Assembly (NCBI GenBank): GCA_949316235.1 | Contig: OX438748.1 | Span: 26,716,836-26,780,835, forward strand | Reading direction: 5' to 3' | DNA: 64,000 bases | Source of the DNA: Oegoconia quadripuncta | Taxonomy: Eukaryota > Arthropoda > Insecta > Lepidoptera > Autostichidae | Shown: one piece after another, positions 40,451 through 51,262 of the stretch | Layout: every line of letters starts with the position of its first letter | Numbering within the stretch: the stretch's first letter is position 1 | Position numbers and translations under genes: made by a program | The notes under the pieces: model-generated | The model's input: the letters and a program-made list of their open reading frames with translations, nothing else | What the model was told of the DNA's origin: nothing | Databases searched by the model: none

Positions 40451-41404
40451 TTGATATGGTAGTCGGGTAAAAAAGGATGATTGGTTATTCAATAAGTACG
40501 AGCAAAGTAGGTATTTATCCAATAGACTTTCATAGAGGGCACTAATGAATTTTCATTTAGGAGAATGAATAGTATTCGTTAGTGTTCTGTAACCAAAGTG
40601 TTGAAAATATTGCATGAAAAGTTACTGGCTGGTTAGGAGAGCGACGCCGGCTGTTGTTAAAAAAAAAGCAAATAAAAAACGCCCGAGCTACGTCCTCCTC
40701 TATTCAATAAATTTTCGGTTGTTACTTTGTCCAAAATAACATTCTATCTAATATCATTTTATATAAATAATATTCATGTAAGAGAAATGAAAAGCAGAGT
40801 GTTATTAGTCAGCCACTAATTTATTGTTACCTCGGGGTATCGCCGTAAAAATGTTATTTTACTCCCTTGTAATAGTTTACTAAGAATGAAATTGCATGTA
40901 CTGTAAAATCGCTCACATCTTAGTGGCAGTTATTACTCTGATGTGGGGAAAGCATTGAATTATGTGCATCACCACTGGCTGTCCGGGCCTGGCCTGGCAT
41001 CTTCTATCTTTTCGTGAGTTCGTAAAGGCAGGGTCGCCATGAATTATGTGTAGTTTTGAGTGAGGTTAGGTTAATTCGTGATAATAAGGACAAGGCATGT
41101 TTCCCGTTTGAATGCCGTATATTGAGTGTTATTATAATTAATACAATGAAAGCGGTTGCGCTTTGGTCAGCGTAAAGCTTCCGACATTCCATGTGTGACC
41201 GTGGGAATACCTTGCAGCATCAACTCAGCTGAACCCCTATTTATCACAATTTAGTTTAAGTTGAAATGTTATTGTTTTAAGTAATTTAGGTAGATTTATA
41301 GAACACTTTTTGAATTCAATACGCAGAACTGTCAGATGTACTTAACAATTAGGAAATGATTTGTGCTAACCCACTTAATTACCTACTCGTATTGAATTCC
41401 GTGA
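40451..41404. other. Spacer, nothing recognised
   Basis: About 950 bp. A 62-codon minus frame (41004-41192) lacks motifs. May be single-copy DNA. Confidence 0.4.
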
Positions 41405-41530
41405 TGATAGGTTTGCCTGGAAGAGATCGCTGTTAGCGATAAGGCCGCCTAATTTGTAGTTTCTATAAGATATTTAAATGTACCTTCCTTATTTAAACAA
41501 TAAAGCGTATTTGAATTGAATTGAATTGAA
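41405..41530 (+). repeat. Retroposon 3' end with AATTG tail
   Basis: GGTTTGCCTGGAAGAGATCG, CTGTTAGCGATAAGGCCGCC, ACAATAAAGCG, then (GAATT)n at 41511-41530. Confidence 0.6.
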
Positions 41531-42299
41531 TTAATAATAATGAAAAATAAAATATAATTTATTTCCAATATTTAACCTCATTTAGATTTAGATAGGTCAT
41601 AGACGTAATATCAGTTTAAAATAATGTATTGATCAAGAAAGACCAAAAATATTTTGTATGAAAAACATACAGAATAGACAACAGTGCCGAGTCTAATTTT
41701 CCTTATACCATTTACACGCCAACCCTATCTACAACGGAGAGTTTATTAAAAAACATTTCTCAGAAATATAATTTTGTTTTCATCATTTGCCGGGTGCTAT
41801 TTGTTCAAAGTTTTTGGTGAAAAATTCATTCCTATTCCAAAGTACCTTAGTACCTAACAAGAACATACATTATTAAACTTGTACGTACTGTTATGCGGTG
41901 GACCCCGTTTGGTTTTTTTAAAAAACTAATTTATTCGACACACCCGTTTATCATAAAAATTCGAGATTGCCTCGGTCTCAGGACCCGAAATTCTTGGACA
42001 CGCGCGGTGTAGGTGCTAGGAAAAGACTGCTTGTGACCGCGTGGCGTAAACTAGTTTTATTAGAAGGAAAGTTACGAGTCAGCATTTTACTCGGTATTAA
42101 TTATGGCTATAACAGTACGTACTTGTACGATTTAAATAAGTATTTAGTTTTACGTATTTGAGTATCTAATTTTTAATTACGCGCTTTTTACACCAACTTA
42201 CTAATACCAGAGTCCTTTTGCACATCCACAAAGGCTCACTTATGAAGTATGTAATGTATGGTGTGTCACAAGGGATCAAATAAAGCTTTTTTATTCTTT
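41531..42299. other. Spacer, nothing recognised
   Basis: AT-rich; no convincing frame or repeat. Confidence 0.4.
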
Positions 42300-43180
42300 T
42301 CCAAAGTTGAAAGGAAATCGTTTGGCTTGGTATGGACATTTTATGAGGAGGAATGAAATACATGTTACTAAGAGAGTGATGAATATGGACGTCAATGGTT
42401 GGAAAGGAAGAGGAATACCACGAAAAGGTGGATGGGTTGTGTTAGGGGTATCGCGGTTCTGCGAGCGCTCTGGTGCTGGAGGTAGATGTAGGAATTGGGC
42501 ACCGTAGAGAGGATGAGGTTCAGGGTCGTAGGTTTCAGGCCCCTACCAGGACTGCAGCCACTGATGAACGGTGAAGAAGGTGAAGGACAGGAAGAAGGTA
42601 TAGGCACTTGTAAAACTCAATACTGTTATAATAATTTAAAGAAATAAAGAATAGTCTAGTTCGCAAGCTGCGTCAAGACAAGAGTTTTTGAAAATAATTT
42701 AGAATTCAGAATTTTTAATAATGTTCCAAAAAAAGAAAACGCCAAAGAGATTACCGAAAAGAAGACAGAATTTAGAAGAGGTTGTACACCTCGTTACAAT
42801 ACCCCGCTGTGCCCTGGAAGGAGAAGCCTGAGATAAAGAAACAAAGGCTTATCCTTCTAGAGAAAAAGCAAAGTATAAACTAAAAGATCATAAAAACAAA
42901 GAGGGTATAAAAATAAACAAAGAAAAGTAATGAATGGTAGATGAGGGATGAGTGAAGTGAAAGAGTGTTCCAAAAAAAGAAAACGCCAAAGAGATTACCG
43001 AAAAGAAGACAGAATTTAGAAGAGGTTGTGCACCTCGTTACAGGGGTGATATGAACGAAAAGGGCTTGAATGATGGGGTAACGGCTGATAGAGGAGATTA
43101 AACGAAAAAGACGTACATTGCCGACCCCAAATAAATTGAGACCAGGTCAAAAAGATGATGGTGATTCTTTATATAAAGTA
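42300..43180 (+). pseudogene. Non-LTR RT C-terminus, rearranged with internal duplication
   Basis: 42307-42430 encodes LAWYGHFMRRNEIHVTKRVM and GRGIPRKGGW. After ~600 bp the same protein tail resumes at 43043 in broken frames (DMNEKGLNDGVTADRGD, KKTYIADPK) and ends with GATGATGGTGAT. In between are two 77-bp direct repeats, the second ending exactly where the tail resumes. Those repeats resemble the GRPKRRW-coding part of the same family, so the locus looks like a rearranged multi-copy insertion. Confidence 0.6.
42722..43042 (+). repeat. Pair of 77-bp direct repeats
   Basis: 42722-42798 and 42966-43042 differ at one position (TACACC/TGCACC). The 167-bp interval between them is not repeated. 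Confidence 0.85.
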
Positions 43181-43257
43181 TCTATCGATGATCGATCCAC
43201 GTTAGATTTGGTTTTTTATACGGATAAATATGAACCATTGAAAATATGGAACATAAA

Positions 43258-43597
43258 GTGTTTTTTTTTTCTTTTTTTTTATGCACAACGGGTTGGTACT
43301 TGACCTCAATCACACCTGATGTTAAGTGAAGATGAGGTCGAAGGTACGTACTCACCGGGAAACCCCAACACATTTGGAGGACTGGCTATCTTATCTATTG
43401 ATAACCGAAACATAACAATGCTATTAACATTGCTGCTTGGCGGCAGATTTAGATAAGATGGTGGTAGCTAGCCAGGCGGACATTTAAAATGCCCCACCAC
43501 CAACCAAACCGAGTAGGTACTTCAACATGTAACCCGCTGGGGATCGAACCTCCGAATCGTAAACCCAATGTTGTTTACATTGAGCCACGGAGGCGGT
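43258..43597 (-). mobile_element. SINE-B, nearly full length
   Basis: Poly-T, ATGCACAACGGGTTGGTACT through CATTGAGCCACGGAGGCGGT. Small deletions around 43345 and in the B-box region (GGGGATCGAACCTCC lacks CGCGA). Confidence 0.8.
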
Positions 43598-44569
43598 TAA
43601 ACCACGGCCGTGTAACACCAAAAACTTATTCCGAAACAATAAAGTTCATTATTATTCCAATATCGTAAGACATATAATTCTTATGATTTTGCCAAGTGCA
43701 ACGGACACTGGTCTTTATGATGGTTAACTTTTTAATTCCCCGAGTTTATTTATAAAAAGTCATTTTGGAATAGGTATTTCAATGACGAATGTACTATTCC
43801 ATGTCATTCCTTTCTAGTTCATTCCTTATCCCTCCTCTCTTCCCTTATCTTCTTTCCTATCCATTCAATTCCTAAACGTGCCAATCATCAAGCTTTTATT
43901 ATTTTTGTACGCTTTAACTTACATAAAGTCCAAAATCATTCAAAATAACAAGTAAATGTAGCCAGCTTCAAAATAATCGCTATTATACACACAGGTGCGA
44001 TAATAAATTTTAGAAATTACTCATTCAAATTAGGGGCTGAGTAATCAAATCCTCATATTTTAGCGTCAGACAAAATGCTATCATATTCGAAACATTTGCA
44101 CATTTACAGTTTAGTTATCCAACAGTAGCACAACTTGGATATTTAAAAATATGTAAAAAGTTATATAAATGTCTTAGGGTGGTTTTAGTAGGCTGCTAAT
44201 AAGGTCAGGGAAAGGAGCTCAACTCGAAGGTTGTTATCGTTACAAAGACCAAAAAGAGCAACCCCAATGTAGGATATATACATATAGACACCCAACAAAC
44301 GATACATACCTCAATGCCTTATGTAGCGAAATGACCACTGGAAGAATAGACCTGCCGGATATGAGACAGAACTTGATACGGATTGACGACCACGTAAATT
44401 AGTTTCCATCTCCGAATTTTTTAAGGCACACAATTTTAAAAGCAAATATCTTTACCAACTACCTGCGGAAGGTAGTAGGCTAGCAGTAGAAACTATTTTA
44501 AACATAGGACGAAGTAACTTCGAGGAAAAAAGGAGTTATTGGAGTTTAGGACCGGAAGACCTGAAGAAG
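43598..44569. other. Spacer, nothing recognised
   Basis: A stretch at 44200-44540 has the GC content and codon-like texture of decayed coding sequence but I could not match it. Confidence 0.35.
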
Positions 44570-44680
44570 TCCGAATGAAATCGTTGGATGTGGGTCGCCG
44601 GTCGCTTTGAAAATCTATGGTAGAGACCTATGTTCAGCAGTATTGTTCTGTGGCTGATATGATGATGATGAGAACAGGAA
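44570..44680 (+). repeat. Non-LTR tail with GATGATGATGAG end
   Basis: GGTCGCCGGTCGCTTTGAAA, GAGACCTATGTTCAGCAGTA and CTGATATGATGATGATGA: the same 3' module as 38415 and 9690. Confidence 0.55.
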
Positions 44681-44734
44681 GACGTATAATTGTAAGAACA
44701 GCTACGCTGCTGCTTTATAACACCTACAGAGTAA

Positions 44735-44950
44735 CTTCGAACTGGAGTGGCCCGTATGGAAATTACTCAATAGACTGAGTACTGGGGTCTGTAGATGTGG
44801 GGCTACATGGACGATAACCGGTAACACGCCACAAAGTATGGAGCATCTTTGAGTGTCCCGCTACTTGTACGCTACAGGACCTCTACAATGCCACAGACAA
44901 TACCGTACGCGTATGGCCACATTCTGGTCCTCAAGAATTTGATGTTTTTG
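44735..44950 (+). pseudogene. Non-LTR RT C-terminal zinc region remnant
   Basis: Broken plus-strand frames give WPVWKLLNRLSTGVCRCGAT, TPQSMEHL and ATGPLQCH...ATFWSSRI. The order NRLRTG..C..CG..QTMEHL..CP is typical of the terminal zinc-binding part of several insect RT families. Multiple stops. Confidence 0.5.
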
Positions 44951-45289
44951 CCATCGACTCGCTAAGAATAAGAAGTGTAACATCGTGATGCAAAACGGTT
45001 TGTCATCGACTAGCCACGATTCTGAGCATTGAAAAACGAATACACACTTAATTAAGTTGGCTTACTGCCTTCACATTATAATGATTTGTTCCATAGCTGG
45101 CAATCTCTGAGATAAAATTTAAAATTACTCCTACTACGCGTTCCCGATTTGGATGAGTTTGTGCATATTTAAAGAATACCTAAAATTTATTTTTTTAAAC
45201 GTAATCTCTTTATTACATCAATTCTATAATTATAAATACTCAGAATTTTTTTATTAAATGTTAATAAACTTACCCGAACACGCCCTCTA

Positions 45290-45745
45290 CTCTCCATAAC
45301 TATGAAAGGTAAAAACGTGTTCGAGGTCCGAACCGTGCGGAAGGGTGCCCAAAATACTGGCGGCATCACCCCGTTGAATGGCAAGGCTAATTCGCTGCCC
45401 GAGGTAGCTGCCAGCTCTTTTGCCCCGAGGTCTCATTTAAGCGCGACGACAGATCTTTAAACAATCTTCACGCTTCTGAACCCCACGGGCCTAAGGTTTC
45501 GACTCCAAAGGGCACAAATAAGTAACCTGTACCCAGGTATGCTATCTTACCATCATCGCGCGCGATTCCATTTGGTTCAAGGATAGTTGGCGCATTGACG
45601 GTGGTAAGAGCTCGACGAATGACTTCGTTCAGGCTAGCATAGCGAGAAAGACGACCGGCGCTACGCTGACAAGTGAGCCCATGGTGGCCGAGCTTGTCGA
45701 CGGCGGCTCCACATTTACAGAAATGAGGTTCATTCGTCACAAACG
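45290..45745 (-). pseudogene. Retroelement C-terminal domain, internally deleted
   Basis: Minus-strand frame: FCKCGAAVDKLGHHGLTCQR (zinc-binding CxC...HHxxxC), LSRYASLNEVIRRAL, LEPNGIARDDGK, then directly YLFVPFGVETLGPWG. In a later frame: LAIQRGDAASILGTLP. In related proteins the part after ARDDGK continues RPDG..., resembling a PD-(D/E)XK nuclease core, which is missing here. Also frameshifted after GPWGSEA. Either a non-LTR element or a domesticated relative; I favour element debris. Family details are from memory and need a search. Confidence 0.6.
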
Positions 45746-45783
45746 GACGGTCAGGTGTGTTCCAATGTTAAATGAAGGCACGC

Positions 45784-45816
45784 CATGCAGCCAATACTCT
45801 GGGTATTGGCTGCATG
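45784..45816. repeat. Perfect 14-bp hairpin
   Basis: CATGCAGCCAATAC, loop TCTGG, GTATTGGCTGCATG. Lies between the two opposed retroelement fragments. Confidence 0.7.
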
Positions 45817-45934
45817 CAGGCGAGGAAGAAGCGAGGAGACGAACGCGACCTGCGAGGGTCGAGGCAGACTCTATAAGATCTTTTTGGATCTTACAAGGCT
45901 AAGTACACTCATAGGCGTGACAATGCTGCTGTTG

Positions 45935-46290
45935 CGGCTGAAAGGCCTGAGAAGCTTCAACCTTCAGCTGATGACGTCCGGGTGGATGATAAGGGCTTCA
46001 CCGTCGGCCAGAAGAAGCGCCGACAGCGGTCGTGCCTAAACGAGCGTGGCACTGCACATGTATCCCGCCTGCATCGTACCATCACTGCGCAGGATGTAGT
46101 AAACTACATCCAGTTAAAGACAAAGTACCTTATCTGGGTAGACCCCCTGAATTCCAGCCACTAGTTTCATTTTAAAACGTTTGTGGCTCGAATACCTACT
46201 GATCACCTGGACACTTTTACAAAGAAGGAAAAGCGCCGTGGAATACTACTACGCCAGACAGCACAACGATCCGTGTCAAACTATTAAAAT
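45935..46290 (+). pseudogene. Gag-like (LINE ORF1) fragment
   Basis: 45982-46164 encodes DDKGFTVGQKKRRQRSCLNE, RGTAHVSRLHRTITAQDVVN and YIQLKTKYLIWVDPLNSSH, continuing out of frame as DHLDTFTKKEKRRGILLRQT. This matches the C-terminal half of the ORF1/gag-like proteins common in Lepidoptera (basic linker, VSRL..TTAQDVVDYI, HLxTF). Several frame breaks, no start or zinc knuckles. Confidence 0.55.
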
Positions 46291-47084
46291 AAGATATTGT
46301 TATTATATATGTTAGTCTGTAAGGTATGTATCTATGGGTCTTAGTTGCCTGAAAACAAATGTTATTATTTTTATTGTAATGTTGATTGCAAACGTTGATC
46401 GTAGCTCGCGTAGGTGTAATAACTTATTGAGCATAAGAACTAACCTAGCCACAGATGTAGAATTCCGAATTTTGTACCTATTAATTACAGGTTATGTATA
46501 CTGTATGCAGACTCGCAGCGTGCGTGCATTTTAAGGCCCGTAATAAATACCCTCTAAGACTTCTTTCGAGAACTAATCGAGATCAATTAGTACTACTAAA
46601 GAGTTCAAGGAGTAAAATAATCGACTTAAAGCCGGTCCCGGGCAAATCCATTTATTTAATTAAGACTCGAAGAACTTGCGCAAGAGTTGGGAAGTTGGAC
46701 TAATCACTAGACGGCGGCGGCGGTGCCGTCGTGGTTTTATTATGATTTGGACAAATATGGCGGGATCGCCGCGGAATTGGATTGATTTTTATTAATTCAG
46801 CAGGAATAACGTCGAGGAGGAATTTGACTCAGAGTTTATGTTAAATTGTGTTTTGCCGCAGATTTTGTAGAATAAAATTTTAAACTGAGATATACATATA
46901 CTGCCTGTAAGGGACAAGTTGACATTCCTTGAAACAGGTGGTTAGGTACCTCGATACAATAACTTTGGTCGATTTTTTATGTTATTACGTATTCTAGTGT
47001 AAGCTTCCTCTTAAATGTCATTAATAAACTGGCAACTGACTTAGGAACTGCCATTCCGGGTGTGGGTGGGTCAACGTGAAAAAA
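46291..47084. other. Spacer with a CGG run
   Basis: (CGG)4 at about 46712-46723 lies within a GC-richer island (46700-46780). Otherwise nothing recognised. Confidence 0.4.
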
Positions 47085-47405
47085 TGTTCAATGAACACGT
47101 AAGAATCAATCTTGAATCAATGGATGTTTTTTGACGGAAAGTCCCAAAATGGCCTTTTACGACACACGAGAAGAGACATGTTGGTTCTATTCTTTTTACG
47201 TGGCGAAACATAGCACTTATCCCTAATTATCCCATTTCCTATCAAAATAGGATTATCTCTCCAGCTTGCAACACTGACAACGTCCGTCCGGGCACACATA
47301 AATCTAAAGGGAAGACGGAACCGACCCAGTAAATCTCGCTGTGGACACGGAATATTCATGAGGCAGTATGTCTGTTCAGGATCTGTCCACTAGGCTGGAA
47401 ACGTT
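47085..47405. repeat. Repeat family I, divergent copy 3
   Basis: ACGGAAAGTCCCAAAA, ACACGAGAAGAGACATG and GGTTCTATTCTTTTTACGTG resemble 13220-13300. The overlapping 80-codon minus frame is not a gene. Confidence 0.4.
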
Positions 47406-47499
47406 TTTAGGGTTCCCGATAATTCGAGACCCTATACCTTTCTAAACAGGAACATTTCATAATAAAAGAGATTTAGCAGCGTCCGTGGATTAAACAACA

Positions 47500-47743
47500 T
47501 AAATAAATATAAATAAATAAATATTTTGGACACTTACACCAATCATCTAGTCCCAAACTAAGCAAAGCTTGTGCTATGGATACTAGATAACGCATAAACA
47601 TACATGAATATTTATATAAACATCTATAACTCGGGAATAAATGTTCGTATTCATCATACAAACATTTATCCCTCGCGGGATTCGAACCCGCAACCGTTGG
47701 TTTCGCTGACAGGGTCACTATCCACTACACCAACCGGTCGTCG
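47500..47743 (-). mobile_element. tRNA-SINE-A subfamily 1, intact
   Basis: Complete: minus-strand head CGACCGGTTGGTGTAGTGGA, B box GGTTCGAATCCCGCGAGGG, body to CTAGATGATTGGTGTAAGTG and an ATTTATT tail. It is the uninterrupted reference for the Tc1-split copy at 23412-25184. Confidence 0.85.
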
Positions 47744-47849
47744 TAACATAAACTTTTTGTATAAGTAACCTTATGCAATAAGTATCTAATGTTAAATTCC
47801 GTTGGTTTTCTTAATAAAAATAAAATACTAAATGGAGTTCGCAGGGATT

Positions 47850-47962
47850 GGTTGATAGTAGAATATGTTTAATGTCCAGCTGTACAGCTACCAACATCTT
47901 ATCTAAGTCTGCCGCCAATGTTAATAGCATTGTTTTATTCCAGTTCTCAGAGATGAGATAGC
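47850..47962 (+). repeat. SINE-B fragment, opposite orientation
   Basis: TTAATGTCCAGCTGTACAGC, ATCTTATCTAAGTCTGCCGC and AGAGATGAGATAGCC; internal deletion of the GCAG block. Confidence 0.6.
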
Positions 47963-48410
47963 CACAATGTTAACACAATGTTGTCGTTTAGCGTGTCTGC
48001 TTATAATTATTGCATGATTTTTTAATTCTATTTTTATATTTTAAATATTTGTACGCCCTAACAGGCAGATTTTGTTGGATTACTTACCTATCTACAAAAT
48101 AAGACCTTTATCTGTATACCCAAAATCAAACAAACAAATAAATAATTTTCTTTCTTTCTTTCTTCCACCTTTGGCCTACTAAACTCGGCTAGCGCGATCA
48201 CTCAACTCATTGTTAATTTGTGCCAAAATTATTTGTCCTCCAAATTCGTCATGTAATTTAAACAGTTGAAATTGTTTGACTTACTAAGTAAATAATATGT
48301 TCATACTCGCTATTTTGGGGCGTTTATGATTTTGACACACTATTCTTAATTAATTAATCGTCGAGCGAGAGAACATTGGCACTATTAAATTTTGCCAGTT
48401 GTCATCTGGA
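47963..48410. other. Spacer with CTTT microsatellite
   Basis: (CTTT)n at 48148-48163; no other feature. Confidence 0.45.
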
Positions 48411-48578
48411 AAAGCCCCTACCGGACATGCCATCTTATATTTAATAGGCGGAACAAAACAATGCTATTAACATTGGCGGCAAACTTAGATAAAATTAAAA
48501 TGCCCTTACCACCAACCATACCGCGTACTAAACATGTACTCCGCTGGGGATCGAACCCGCGACCTCCGGTTCATCAAC
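48411..48578 (-). mobile_element. Internally deleted SINE-B
   Basis: ACAATGCTATTAACATTG joins directly to GGCGGCAAACTTAGATAAA, then ACCACCAACCATACCG and GGGGATCGAACCCGCGACCT. The 3' half and part of the head are lost. Confidence 0.7.
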
Positions 48579-48602
48579 CTTATTGGGTTAGTTGGGATTA
48601 TA

Positions 48603-48912
48603 TTAGGTCCTTACCTATGAAATTGGCGTTTTGTATTTCATTTCATTAAGACTGTTTTCTCCATACAAACATTTTTGTTTTTTTTTATCTAAACTTTGTG
48701 TGTATTATCTAAGTGTGTAGTATTTGTGTATATTCAAATTTTTTTTATTATGTGATTTAGCTCAGAAATTAAAAAATATTTCATGTGAAACCTTGAAATA
48801 ATATTCCATTTTCCGAATAAAAAGCAAATTTGGATATAGCTTTGAAAATCGCAGGAATTGGTACATATGATTAACGAAGAAAAAAACTCCAATTTCATAG
48901 GTAAAGACCCAA
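48603..48912. mobile_element. Mariner-type MITE, copy 2, internally deleted
   Basis: 310 bp. Ends TTAGGTCCTTACCTATGAAA and rc TTGGGTCTTTACCTATGAAA, with TA at 48601-48602 and 48913-48914. Lacks ~110 bp of the interior present at 13685 and 62035. It sits in unrelated flanks, so it is an independent insertion. Confidence 0.85.
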
Positions 48913-48914
48913 TA

Positions 48915-49260
48915 TTATTATGATTGCAAAGGTGCAATCCGGCTAAAACCCACCAAAACAACCAACCACAGCCAACCACAACCAACGACGTGTGCTGGTG
49001 TGCTCAGTATCTGATTTATGAATCCAAAAGCAATACACTCGCGGCATTCGGATAAAAAATAAAGCATTCACGCACTAATCCACTTAACGCACATACGTGA
49101 GGCTGAATTTATAAGGTAACCGCGACCCTATAAATCTTGCTCGTTCAACCGAGAACATACATAATGTGAATGCTGGAAGCGCTTACAATTCAATACTAAA
49201 AGTGACAAACTCAACGCAAACCGTAATAAATCGCTTTCGATAAACTTCTACTTCTAAGAT
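48915..49260. other. Spacer with CAACCA-rich stretch
   Basis: 48955-48988 is rich in CAACCA; nothing else recognised. Confidence 0.4.
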
Positions 49261-49371
49261 CCAACCAACTCTGAAATCGAGAAAAAATATCACCTGTTTC
49301 ATACTAGAGTTCAATACTCAATTGAAATGTATGAAACAGCTGTTTCTTTTTCTCGATTTCAGGGTTGGTTG
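49261..49371. mobile_element. Small foldback element
   Basis: 111 bp with inverted arms of ~44 bp: CCAACCAACTCTGAAATCGA ... CCTGTTTCATAC on the left, GTATGAAACAG ... TCGATTTCAGGGTTGGTTGG on the right, small mismatches. No target duplication evident. Confidence 0.65.
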
Positions 49372-49561
49372 GTTCAGTCATTTATAATAATAATAATAAT
49401 ATTAGTTGGGATGCATGTTTGTCCGTTATCTAGTATAGAATAAAATTTCGAACATTTGCCTCCAAAGTATAGTCCAATAAGGACACACTTTTAACTTCCT
49501 ATAATCTTATTGGCCGTGACATTTTCTAACAAATCAGTAGCTTGCTTTAGATATGCCTATA

Positions 49562-49793
49562 AAATACCCACAGCGCCATCTAGTTCCACACTAAGCAACT
49601 TGGCTTGTATTATGGATACCAGATGGTTGATAAACTACACAAATACATTTTTTTTTATATAAATGAAAAACATCCATAACTCGGGAACACATGTCTGTAT
49701 TTAAACACATGCCCTTAGCGGGATTCGAACCCGCGACCTTTTGGTATACCTAGCCGTCAGAGTTTCTAATCACTACACCAAACAGGTCGTCAA
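49562..49793 (-). mobile_element. SINE-A subfamily 2 nested in element M
   Basis: Minus-strand head TTTGGTGTAGTGATTAGA, B box GGTTCGAATCC, body and CAGCGCCATCTAGTTCCAC block. Interrupts the M segment between TAGATATGCCTATAAAATAC and ACAGGTATTTAGTAATAAAA. Confidence 0.75.
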
Positions 49794-49997
49794 CGTCATA
49801 TATTACAGGTATTTAGTAATAAAACATTAGATTAAAATTACCACTGTGAATTTCATTGTATCGGACAATATACTTAGAACTCCTGTGACTATTTTAAAAA
49901 AAAAAACGATCAATAAATTCTTACGTATTTACGAAAAATTGCACCGAGGGCAAATATCACGTCTCAATAAACTATTTTTAGAAAACATAAAGTAACC

Positions 49998-51060
49998 TTC
50001 TTCTAATTTAAGAGCTACGCTCTTGTCAGTGGAGTAACCGCCATTCCTTTCTTTTTTCTGCGCTCTCTTTCACGTCTTTATACGACACGACATGTACTTT
50101 CCCCTTTATCTGGCTGATGTAGTTTTTCCTTGGTCTACTCCTTCCTCTTTTTCCTTAGACTTTTCCCTCAATTATGTTTTTTATAAACATGTCGTGTCGT
50201 ATTAAGTGGCCGATCATAATTCCTCTTCTATTCTCTATTGTTTCCAGAATCCCTATCCGCTCATTCACCCTCCTCAGCACCTCGTCATTTGTTATCATGT
50301 CTGTCCAGCTAATACCCTCCATCCTTCTCCAACACCACATCTCAAATGCCTCTAATCTCTCCTTGTCCGTTTGGTTTAAAGTCCATGCCTCGCTTCCGCA
50401 TAATGCAATGCTCCAAATAAACAATTTTATGAATCTTTTTCTTAATTATATTGATATTTTAGACTTAAATATATATATATATATATATTTCTTCAGGTTA
50501 AATGCTTGTTTTGCTATTGCTATTGGTGCTGTAATATCTTGTGTGCATCGTGCTTCGCTATTTATAATACTTCCTAGAAGATGTTAACTAGTTCCAATTT
50601 GACGTCATTCAATTTAATAGGTTTATGAGCGTATGTAGTTGTAGTTTTAGAGATTGTCATTGTCTTTGTTTTATTAGCATTTTTTTAAGATGATATTCCT
50701 TGAAAACTGTATCCATACTGTTAATAAGGGCTCCCAATTTGGAACTACTTTCTGCAAATACTGCTGTCATCTGCGAATTTAACAAATAAAATGTTGAATT
50801 AAATTTAACTCTCCATTGAATTTAACTCACAAATTTCCCTAATTTTATTTATGGCTCCCTCAATAAATTAAATATTGACGGTGAAAGCGGGCATCCTTGT
50901 CTCACTCCTTTTCTGATTTTTGCACATTTATTTTCTTCTCCTATGTTTATCCTTGTTTCTTGATCGCTGTATAATTCCATAATTATCTTTCTGTCTCTAT
51001 AATCTATGCCAATTTCCTTCAGTGTTCTCATCATCAGTTTCCAATCAATGTAACAACCAC
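49998..51060 (-). pseudogene. 5'-truncated LINE reverse transcriptase with 12-bp duplication
   Basis: Inserted on the minus strand, with CATAAAGTAACC at 49986-49997 and 51061-51072 as target duplication. It contains the RT fingers/palm: IDWKLMMRTLKEIGIDYRDR, RKGVRQGCPLSPSIFN, the catalytic FADD near 50761-50780, then out of frame MTISKTTTTYAHKPIKLNDV, and the C-terminal CGSEAWTLNQTDKERLEAFE, MWCWRRMEGISWTD, ETIENRRGIMIGHLIRHD. Multiple stops and a (TA)n run at 50469-50489. The 3' end GACAAGAGCGTAGCTCTTAA matches 5041-5335. Endonuclease and N-terminal RT are lost. Confidence 0.85.
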
Positions 51061-51262
51061 CATAAAGTAACCACAGTGATTATTTTTTTAGAAAATTGCT
51101 TTAGGAGATCTTAGCATCTTCACAGTGGTAACTTTAATTTAATATTGTAGGTTTTATAACTAAATCCCTATATAATACATAAATCAAGCTACAGACATTT
51201 TTATTATATTACTGATGGGTACTCTATCCTTCTACAATAAGTCAGGAAGTTTAATATCATAG

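Larger units (their letters stand above)
49472..51262. mobile_element. Long-inverted-repeat element M split by a SINE and a LINE
   Basis: Starts after TA with GTCCAATAAGGACACAC. The left arm runs to about 49985 with the SINE at 49562-49793 inside. The right arm (51061-51262) is in opposite orientation (ACCACAGTGATT, GTTTTATAACTAAATC, CAAGCTAC, TACTGATGGGTACTCT, ATATCATAGGAAGC). Removing the two insertions leaves about 490 bp, as at 18951-19609. Confidence 0.7.

Noticed and set aside
50174..50587. 137-codon plus frame
   Set aside because: Antisense shadow of the reverse transcriptase remnant.
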